DNA of 64,000 nucleotides from JBGQOJ01 sp052119585 (GTDB taxonomy: Bacteria > Pseudomonadota > Alphaproteobacteria > Rhodobacterales > Rhodobacteraceae): the NCBI RefSeq assembly GCF_052119585.1, contig NZ_JBGQOJ010000001.1, forward strand, positions 558,001-622,000, in the 5' to 3' direction. Below are positions 58,025 to 64,000 of this stretch, piece after piece (the stretch's first letter is position 1; each line of letters opens with the position of its first letter). The translations under genes and the position numbers were made by a program. The notes beneath the pieces are model-generated. The model saw only the letters and a list, made by a program, of their open reading frames with translations. It was not told the origin of the DNA and did not search any database.

Positions 58025-60568
58025 ATGTCCCGCTATTCTGCCGATGACGTTGAACCCAAATGGCAACAGGCCTGGGATAGCGCCGAAGTGTTCAAGGCCC
58101 GCCGCGACCCGTCCAAGCCGAAATATTACGTGCTGGAGATGTTCCCCTATCCATCGGGGCGCATTCACATGGGGCATGTGCGGAACTACACGATGGGCGA
58201 CGTCATCGCGCGATACAAGATGGCGACAGGGCATAACGTGTTGCACCCGATGGGCTGGGACGCCTTCGGGATGCCCGCCGAAAATGCCGCGATGCAGATC
58301 GGCGGCCACCCCAAGACATGGACCTACGGCAACATCGCCGACATGCGCGCCCAGATGAAGCCGCTGGGCCTGTCGATTGACTGGTCCCGCGAATTTGCCA
58401 CCTGCGACCCCGAATATTATGGCCAGCAACAGTCGATGTTCATCGACATGCTGCACAAGGGTCTGGTGTATCGAAAGAATGCCGTGGTGAACTGGGACCC
58501 GGTCGATATGACGGTTCTGGCCAACGAACAGGTGATCGACGGCAAGGGCTGGCGGTCGAACGAACCTGTGGAGCGGCGCGAGCTGACGCAATGGTTCTTC
58601 AAGATCTCGGATTACTCGGAAGAGCTGCTTGGCGCGCTGGACACGCTGGAAAACTGGCCCGACAAGGTCAAGCTGATGCAGGCGAACTGGATCGGCAAAT
58701 CGCGCGGTCTGCAATTCGCCTTTTCCACCATCGACGCGCCGGACGGGTTCAACCGGATCGAGGTGTATACAACCCGCCCCGACACGCTTCTGGGGGCGTC
58801 GTTTGTCGGTATTTCCGCCGATCATCCGCTGGCCAGGCAGCTGGAAAAGGACAATGCCGGGATCGCCGCCTTCAACACGGAATGCCGCGCGCTTGGCACC
58901 ACCGCCGAGGCGATGGAGAAAGCGCCGAAGCTGGGGTTTGACACCGGCCTGCGCGTGCGCCACCCATTTGATACCGCGTGGGAATTGCCCGTCTACATCG
59001 CCAACTTCATCATGATGGATTATGGCACAGGGGCGATTTTCGGCTGCCCCGCCCATGACCAGCGCGATCTGGACTTTGCCCACAAATACGGCCTGCCCGT
59101 TGTCGACACCTTTGTGGCGCTGGAAAACGGTGCGCCTGTCGGGACCGAGGCCTTTGTGCCGCCCAAGACGGAACCCGTGCGTTGGGTCAAATCTTTTGCC
59201 GGCGAAGAGATCCAGACCGGCGAACAGGCGATCAATGCGGCGATCGAGTTTTGCGAGACGAACGGCATCGGCCACGGTGTTACCAATTACCGCCTTCGGG
59301 ATTGGGGCCTGTCGCGCCAGCGGTATTGGGGCTGCCCGATTCCGGTGGTGCATTGCGACGACTGCGGTGTGGTGCCCGAGGCCAAGGAAAACCTGCCCGT
59401 CCGTTTGCCCGATGACGTGACCTTTGACAAACCCGGCAATCCTTTGGACCGGCACCCGACATGGCGCAATTGCGCCTGCCCCGCCTGCGGAAAGCCTGCG
59501 CTGCGCGAGACCGATACGATGGACACCTTTGTCGATTCGTCCTGGTATTACGCGCGCTTCACCTCGCCCCACGCGGAAACGCCCACCGACGCGGCGGATG
59601 TCGATTACTGGATGAACGTCGACCAATATATTGGCGGTATCGAGCATGCGATCCTGCACCTGCTTTACTCGCGCTTCTTTGCCCGCGCGATGCACGCCAC
59701 CGGCCACCTGCCCGCAAAAGCGATAGAACCGTTCAACGCGCTGTTCACCCAAGGCATGGTGACACATGAAATCTATCAAACGCGCGATGACAAAGGGCGG
59801 CCGGTGTATCACCTGCCAGAGGACGTGACCGGCGGCAAACTGGCCGACGGGACCGAGGTGGAAATCATCCCCTCGGCGAAAATGTCCAAATCCAAAAAGA
59901 ACGTCGTCGATCCGATGAACATCATCGGCGCCTATGGTGCCGATACCGCCCGCTGGTTCGTTCTGTCCGATTCGCCGCCCGAACGGGATGTGGAATGGAC
60001 TGCTTCCGGTGCCGATGCCGCGTTCAAGTTCCTGACCCGCGTCATGCGTCTGGCAACGGACCTTGCCGAAAACGGGGCCGACACAGCCGAGGGCGACCTT
60101 GATCTGCGAAAGGCGATGCACAGGGCGACGGACGAAGTCACCCGCGGGATCGAAGGCTTTGCCTTCAACAAGTCGGTGGCAAAGCTGTACGAGTTTGCCA
60201 ATACCATCCAGAAATCAGGGGCGGGCCGCATTGCCAAGCGTGAGGCGATAATGGTTATGGCGCAGTTGATGTCGCCCATGACGCCCCATATCGCCGAGGA
60301 AATATGGGCGTTGCTGGGCGGTCAGGGTCTGGTCACCCAAGCCGCGTGGCCACAGGTCGACCCTGCGATGTTGGTCGAGGATACCGTGACCCTGCCGATC
60401 CAGATCAACGGCAAACGGCGCGCCGAACTACAGGTTCCCGCCGACATGCCGAAGGAAGAGGTTGAAAAGCTCGCGCTGGCGCATAAAGCTGTGCAAAAGG
60501 CGCTGGACGGCGGCGCGCCCAAGAAACTGATCGTCGTGCCTGGCCGGATTATCAATGTCGTCATTTAA
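58025..60568 (+). CDS. leuS: Leucyl-tRNA synthetase
   Basis: An 847-residue class Ia synthetase. HIGH-type motif PSGRIHMGHVRNYTMGD near residue 45, the CP1 editing domain (TTRPDTLLGASFVGIS), WMNVDQYIGGIEHAILHLLY and the KMSKS loop AKMSKSKKNVVDP near residue 625. The anticodon-binding and C-terminal domains are complete. AAGGACC precedes the ATG. Confidence 0.98.
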   Translation: MSRYSADDVEPKWQQAWDSAEVFKARRDPSKPKYYVLEMFPYPSGRIHMGHVRNYTMGDVIARYKMATGHNVLHPMGWDAFGMPAENAAMQIGGHPKTWTYGNIADMRAQMKPLGLSIDWSREFATCDPEYYGQQQSMFIDMLHKGLVYRKNAVVNWDPVDMTVLANEQVIDGKGWRSNEPVERRELTQWFFKISDYSEELLGALDTLENWPDKVKLMQANWIGKSRGLQFAFSTIDAPDGFNRIEVYTTRPDTLLGASFVGISADHPLARQLEKDNAGIAAFNTECRALGTTAEAMEKAPKLGFDTGLRVRHPFDTAWELPVYIANFIMMDYGTGAIFGCPAHDQRDLDFAHKYGLPVVDTFVALENGAPVGTEAFVPPKTEPVRWVKSFAGEEIQTGEQAINAAIEFCETNGIGHGVTNYRLRDWGLSRQRYWGCPIPVVHCDDCGVVPEAKENLPVRLPDDVTFDKPGNPLDRHPTWRNCACPACGKPALRETDTMDTFVDSSWYYARFTSPHAETPTDAADVDYWMNVDQYIGGIEHAILHLLYSRFFARAMHATGHLPAKAIEPFNALFTQGMVTHEIYQTRDDKGRPVYHLPEDVTGGKLADGTEVEIIPSAKMSKSKKNVVDPMNIIGAYGADTARWFVLSDSPPERDVEWTASGADAAFKFLTRVMRLATDLAENGADTAEGDLDLRKAMHRATDEVTRGIEGFAFNKSVAKLYEFANTIQKSGAGRIAKREAIMVMAQLMSPMTPHIAEEIWALLGGQGLVTQAAWPQVDPAMLVEDTVTLPIQINGKRRAELQVPADMPKEEVEKLALAHKAVQKALDGGAPKKLIVVPGRIINVVI

Positions 60569-61043
60569 CCGCCGCCTCTTTGTTTTGTCGCTCGCAGCCC
60601 TTGGTGGCTGCGGGTTCCAGCCCGCCTATGGCCCGACTGGCCCGGCAAAAGCCCTGCGCGGCCAGATTCGCGCCGCAGACCCGACAAGCCGCGATGGCTT
60701 TAACTTGGTGAGACGGCTGGAGGACCGGCTGGATCAACCGGACAACGCGAAATACGCGCTGAACTACGAGATCACCAAAACACCCGAAGGCGTTGCGATC
60801 ACGCCCGAACAAGTCGTTACGCGCTACACCGTCGAAGGCAGCATCGTCTTCACCGTCACCGACATCGCGACCGATGCGCAGGTCTATTCTGGCAGGGTCA
60901 ACAGCTTTACCAGCTATTCCGCGACAGGCACTGCCCTGAACACCCAATCTGCGGCACGCGACGCGGACGACCGCCTGATGACCATTCTTGCAGACCAGAT
61001 CATCACGCAACTTGTCGCCACATCCGCAGGCTGGGCGACATGA
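60555..61043 (+). CDS. lptE: LPS assembly lipoprotein LptE
   Basis: A 162-residue lipoprotein with signal MSSFNRRLFVLSLAALGGC and the LptE start GFQPAYGP. The rest (NLVRRLEDRLDQPDN, YALNYEITKTPEGVAI, ITQLVATSAGW) fits the family. It plugs the LptD barrel that inserts LPS into the outer membrane. It overlaps leuS by 14 bp and holA by 4 bp, the standard leuS-lptE-holA order. Confidence 0.93.
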   Translation: MSSFNRRLFVLSLAALGGCGFQPAYGPTGPAKALRGQIRAADPTSRDGFNLVRRLEDRLDQPDNAKYALNYEITKTPEGVAITPEQVVTRYTVEGSIVFTVTDIATDAQVYSGRVNSFTSYSATGTALNTQSAARDADDRLMTILADQIITQLVATSAGWAT

Positions 61044-62065
61044 AACTGACCGGGCGCGATGCGAATGGCTATTTCGCGCGGCCTGATCCGAAACGCATGG
61101 GGCTGCTGATTTTCGGTGCCGACGCCATGCGCGTCGCCCTGAAGCGGCAAGAGGTCATCGCGAACATCATCGGCCCGCAGGGCGACGACGAAATGCGCCT
61201 GACCCGGATTCCCGCCTCTGACCTGCGCAAAGACCCCGCCATGCTGACCGACGCGATCAAGGCGCAGGGATTTTTCCCCGGCCCCCGCGCCGCCTTTGTC
61301 GAGGACGCGAATGAGACGGTATCGAAGACCATCATTGCAGCGATCAAGGACTGGCAAGAGGGCGACGCCGCGGTCATCGTCACCGCCGGTGCGCTGAAGG
61401 CAACATCTGCCCTACGCAAGGCATTCGAGGGACACAAGAACGCCTACGCCATCGGCATCTACGACGACCCGCCAACCCGCGAGGAGATCGAGGCCGCCCT
61501 GCAGAAGTCCGGCGTGAAGAACGTCGACCGCGAGGCAATGAACGACCTGACCGCCCTAGCAAGAGAACTTGACCCCGGCGACTTTCGCCAGACGGTTGAA
61601 AAGATCGGGCTGTACAAGCTCAACGATCCGACACCGGTCAATTGCGACGATATCAGCGCCTGCGCCCCCACCTCGACAGAGGCCGATCTGGACGATGTGC
61701 TGAACATCGTCGCCGAAGGGCGACAGGCGGAAATCGGGCCGGTCATGCGCAAACTGGAAGGTCAGGGAATGCAGCCTGTTGGCCTGTGCATCGGCGCGAT
61801 GCGCCATTTCAGGACGCTTCACGCTGCGGCCTCTGCCCCCGGCGGCGCGGCGTCGGGCATATCGCGCGTGCGCCCGCCGGTCTTCGGGCCGCGCCGCGAC
61901 CGGATGCTGAAACAGGCGCAGGGCTGGGGCACGCATAAACTGGAACAGGCGATCACCATGCTGACGGACACCGACCTGTTGCTGCGCTCTGCTGGTCAGC
62001 GGGCCCCGCAAATGGCTCTGGTCGAACGCACGCTGATCAGAATCGCAATGTTGGGGCAACGCTGA
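61040..62065 (+). CDS. holA: DNA polymerase III delta subunit
   Basis: A 341-residue clamp-loader subunit. The N-terminal part has LLIFGADAMRVALKRQEVIA; the middle AAA-like lid and C-terminal collar domain show PPVFGPRRDRMLKQAQGW and TDTDLLLRSAGQRAPQMAL. Its identity is supported by position after lptE. It shares ATGA with lptE; the downstream GST gene starts immediately after the stop. Confidence 0.93.
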   Translation: MKLTGRDANGYFARPDPKRMGLLIFGADAMRVALKRQEVIANIIGPQGDDEMRLTRIPASDLRKDPAMLTDAIKAQGFFPGPRAAFVEDANETVSKTIIAAIKDWQEGDAAVIVTAGALKATSALRKAFEGHKNAYAIGIYDDPPTREEIEAALQKSGVKNVDREAMNDLTALARELDPGDFRQTVEKIGLYKLNDPTPVNCDDISACAPTSTEADLDDVLNIVAEGRQAEIGPVMRKLEGQGMQPVGLCIGAMRHFRTLHAAASAPGGAASGISRVRPPVFGPRRDRMLKQAQGWGTHKLEQAITMLTDTDLLLRSAGQRAPQMALVERTLIRIAMLGQR

Positions 62066-62656
62066 ATGTACAAAGTCATCGGCAACATCCGCACCCGCAC
62101 GCTGCGTGTTCTATGGGTTCTCAACGAACTGGAACAGCCCTTTGCGCATGTGGCCGCGGTCCCCGGCAGCGCAGAGGCAAAAGCCGCGAACCCCTCTGGC
62201 AAGGTGCCGGTGCTGCTGGACGGCGGTGCCTGTCTTACGGATTCCACCGCCATCATCCAATACCTTGCCGACAAGCACGGCACACTTACCTTTCCGGCAG
62301 GCACGATAGATCGGGCGCGCCAGGACGGCTTTACCCAGATGATCCTCGACGAAGTTGACGGCGCCCTGTGGACTGCCGCGCGCCACAGCTTTGTCCTGCC
62401 GGAAGATATGCGGATCGCCGAAATCAAGCCCTCGCTCAAATGGGAGTTCGCGCGCGCGCTCTCGCGCCTTTCGGGGCAACTCGGCGACAAGGCCTTTCTG
62501 ATGGGCGACACGATGACTGTGCCCGACATCATTCTTGCCCATTGTCTTGGCTGGGCGACCTCGGCGGGTTTTCCTGTCGAAGACGCCAATCTTCAGGCCT
62601 ACGCCGCGCGCCTGCGTGATCGCGCCGCATTCAAGGCGTCGATGGGCGCGGCCTGA
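62066..62656 (+). CDS. Glutathione S-transferase family protein
   Basis: A 196-residue GST: thioredoxin-like N-terminal half with RTRTLRVLWVLNELEQPF and the glutathione-contact segment NPSGKVPVLLDGGACLTDST, then an all-helical C-terminal half with FLMGDTMTVPDIILAHCLGW. The catalytic residue is not obvious. It starts 1 bp after the holA stop, so it is part of that transcript. Substrate unknown. Confidence 0.9.
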   Translation: MYKVIGNIRTRTLRVLWVLNELEQPFAHVAAVPGSAEAKAANPSGKVPVLLDGGACLTDSTAIIQYLADKHGTLTFPAGTIDRARQDGFTQMILDEVDGALWTAARHSFVLPEDMRIAEIKPSLKWEFARALSRLSGQLGDKAFLMGDTMTVPDIILAHCLGWATSAGFPVEDANLQAYAARLRDRAAFKASMGAA

Positions 62657-62663
62657 TACTTTG

Positions 62664-62702
62664 TTCCAAAAATACTCTCGCCGAAGGCGTTCTGCCTTCG
62701 GC
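62664..62702 (+). repeat. Intergenic motif-plus-hairpin element, copy 3
   Basis: TTCCAAAAATACTCTCGCC followed by the best hairpin of the three copies: GCCGAAGGC (62680-62688), loop GTTCT, GCCTTCGGC (62694-62702), a perfect 9-bp stem. It lies 8 bp after the GST stop and just before the end of a convergent flavoprotein gene, so it probably ends transcription on both strands. Confidence 0.65.
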
Positions 62703-62706
62703 AATC

Positions 62707-63891
62707 CTATTTTACGTGGTAGGCCGCCGCATGCTGTCCGGCCCAACGTCCTGTGGCAAGGCAGGCGGTGATCAGGTAACCGCCCGTTGGCGCCTCCCAA
62801 TCCAGCATTTCGCCGGCGCAGAATACACCAGGCGCTGACTTTAGCATCAGCCCCTCGTTCATTGCCGCAAAAGGCACGCCGCCAGCGGTTGAAATTGCCT
62901 CGTCGATCGGGCGCAGACCGGTGTGTTTGACCGGTAGCTTCTTGATCAACTGCACCAGCATTTCACCGCTTGGCAGGGGGCGGCCGAATTCCATCAACAG
63001 GGCCATACGCGCCGGATCCAGCTTTAGCGCCTTGCGGATATGGTTGACCACGGTGTCCTTGCCACGCGGACGCGCAAGGCGTTCGGCAACCTTTCCATGC
63101 GTCCAGTCAGGCATCAGGTCAAGGGTCAGGTCCGCACCGGTGCGGACCGCCTTCGACACGGCGTAGATGCCGCCGCCTTCCAGCCCGCGCTTTGAAATCA
63201 CGAACTCGCCGCGCACCGGATCGCCCGCATTCAGCGCAACACCTTTAACCGGTGTCCCGAACAGCGGGGCCATATGGGGCGACCATTCCACCGAAACCCC
63301 GGCGTTCGCGGGCTGGAAAGGCGACAGGGCGACGCCGCGCTCCTCCAGCAGGGCGGACCATGCCCCGTCAGAGCCCAGTCTGGCCCAACTCGCGCCGCCT
63401 AACGCCAGAACAGTCACCGCAGGGCGCAGCACCTGCGGGCCGTCCGGCGTGGCAAACGCGAAACCACCATCGTCCCATCCCACCCAACGCCAGCGCGTCT
63501 TGACCTCGACGCCCAGCGCGGCCAATCGGCCCAGCCACGCCCGCAACAGGGGCGATGCCTTCATCGTTTTCGGAAAGACGCGACCGGATGTGCCGGTAAA
63601 GACCTCTTGCCCCAATCCCCTTGCCCAATCCTGAACCGCAATCGGATTGAACGCACGGATCATGGGCCGGATCACCCAACGAGCCTCGCCGAAAACAGGC
63701 TCTAACAAGGCCATATCTTCGTCTTTGGTCAGGTTCAGGCCCGATTTTCCGGCCATCAGGAATTTACGCCCGACCGACGGCTTCGCCTCGACGATCAACA
63801 CCTTGCGCCCCGCCTTGGCCAGTTCCTCGGCGGCCATAAGGCCCGCCGGACCAGATCCGATCACCAAAGCGTCGATTGCGATATCATTCAT
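62707..63891 (-). CDS. HI0933-type NAD(P)/FAD-dependent oxidoreductase
   Basis: A 394-residue flavoprotein of the HI0933/BaiN group. FAD motif ALVIGSGPAGLMAAEELAKA, family signature VGRKFLMAGKSGLNLT, TGTSGRVFPKTMKA, and the C-terminal GGVPFAAMNEGLMLKS, GEMLDWEAPTGGYLITACLA are intact. The physiological reaction is unknown. Its start overlaps the stop of the upstream MscS-type gene by 4 bp (ATGA). Confidence 0.92.
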   Translation of the reverse strand: MNDIAIDALVIGSGPAGLMAAEELAKAGRKVLIVEAKPSVGRKFLMAGKSGLNLTKDEDMALLEPVFGEARWVIRPMIRAFNPIAVQDWARGLGQEVFTGTSGRVFPKTMKASPLLRAWLGRLAALGVEVKTRWRWVGWDDGGFAFATPDGPQVLRPAVTVLALGGASWARLGSDGAWSALLEERGVALSPFQPANAGVSVEWSPHMAPLFGTPVKGVALNAGDPVRGEFVISKRGLEGGGIYAVSKAVRTGADLTLDLMPDWTHGKVAERLARPRGKDTVVNHIRKALKLDPARMALLMEFGRPLPSGEMLVQLIKKLPVKHTGLRPIDEAISTAGGVPFAAMNEGLMLKSAPGVFCAGEMLDWEAPTGGYLITACLATGRWAGQHAAAYHVK

Positions 63892-64000
63892 TGCGGAAAC
63901 CCGCCTTTTATTTCGACCACGCGATGCGGGTATGGAATTTCAATGCCAGCGTCCTTCAATGTGTTCCAGATCACGAACAACACATCGGACGTGTATTTGT
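63888..64000 (-). CDS. MscS-family mechanosensitive channel, C-terminal end only
   Basis: The last 36 codons run off the right edge. The sequence KYTSDVLFVIWNTLKDAG and IEIPYPHRVVEIKG matches the cytoplasmic C-terminal part of small-conductance mechanosensitive channels (LKDAGIEIPYP). The pore region is outside the window, so function and length cannot be judged. Confidence 0.7.
   Translation of the reverse strand, partial: KYTSDVLFVIWNTLKDAGIEIPYPHRVVEIKGGFPQ

Noticed and set aside
57944..60121. A 725-codon open frame on the minus strand
   Set aside because: It lies entirely opposite leuS, which has all family motifs. The antisense frame has no recognisable domain and reflects high-GC codon bias.
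1..64000. Mobile elements, prophage, defence islands, secondary-metabolite clusters
   Set aside because: No transposase, integrase, phage, restriction, toxin-antitoxin, NRPS or PKS gene and no flanking repeats were seen.

Overview
This 64 kb window looks like ordinary chromosome from a marine-type alphaproteobacterium of the Rhodobacteraceae (Roseobacter group). The evidence is a ChrR-type RpoE/anti-sigma pair with divergent TGATCC-N18-TAACA promoters, a small Rhodobacter-type porin, DUF3035, DUF3576, DUF1674 and DUF5665 proteins, an endonuclease-type MutL, and the gene order rsmB-heparinase-purH-lspA-DUF3035-M16-M16-mutL-rmuC. GC content is high and coding is dense on both strands. I saw no rRNA, tRNA, insertion sequence, prophage, CRISPR array or replication origin.

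Layout. 1-1.65 kb: the end of an FAD protein gene diverging from rpoE-chrR (photooxidative stress). 1.64-13.2 kb: a long minus-strand operon from rsmB to rmuC. 13.3-16.9 kb: a DUF1674 gene, a small secreted protein, dapB, then rbfA, truB and a DUF1643 gene. 16.9-18.5 kb: a heavily decayed mprF pseudogene. 18.6-24.5 kb: a fluoroacetate-dehalogenase-like hydrolase, a membrane-anchored RTX protein, a DUF5665 gene, rpsO, pnp and a 1-Cys peroxiredoxin. 24.6-33.3 kb: an aldehyde dehydrogenase, an RluA-type pseudouridine synthase, two dimethylglycine/sarcosine dehydrogenase-like genes, a LysE exporter and an XRE-cupin regulator with two strong operator-like palindromes. 33.3-40 kb: a free methionine-R-sulfoxide reductase, a thiolase, a STAS/HATPase partner-switching pair, a gamma-glutamyltransferase-family gene, a rhodanese, hspQ, an AEC transporter and a lytic-transglycosylase lipoprotein. 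40-48.8 kb: lolA, ftsK, an aminotransferase, an amidase, a UbiH-family gene and pobA. 48.9-57.1 kb: a pobR-like regulator, Trm112-like, LON-domain, thioredoxin/TPR and xthA genes, a candidate small RNA, an OmpR-type regulator, ribA, an L,D-transpeptidase, yggS and a porin. 57.5-64 kb: a DUF3576 lipoprotein, leuS, lptE, holA, a GST, a HI0933-type flavoprotein and the end of an MscS channel.

Most genes are housekeeping: translation (rsmB, rbfA, truB, rpsO, leuS), RNA decay (pnp), DNA repair and replication (mutL, rmuC, xthA, ftsK, holA), envelope biogenesis (lspA, lolA, lptE, porin, lipoproteins) and biosynthesis (purH, dapB, ribA). Accessory metabolism covers methylated glycines, 4-hydroxybenzoate and haloacetates.

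I found no convincing new multi-gene system. The observations most worth a second look are a candidate anti-Shine-Dalgarno small RNA at 52.7-52.8 kb, the mprF decay, the paired XRE-cupin operators, an intergenic motif-plus-hairpin element found three times, each time between convergent genes, possible alternative pairings in the pnp leader, and a Glu in place of the triad Asp in the dehalogenase-like enzyme.
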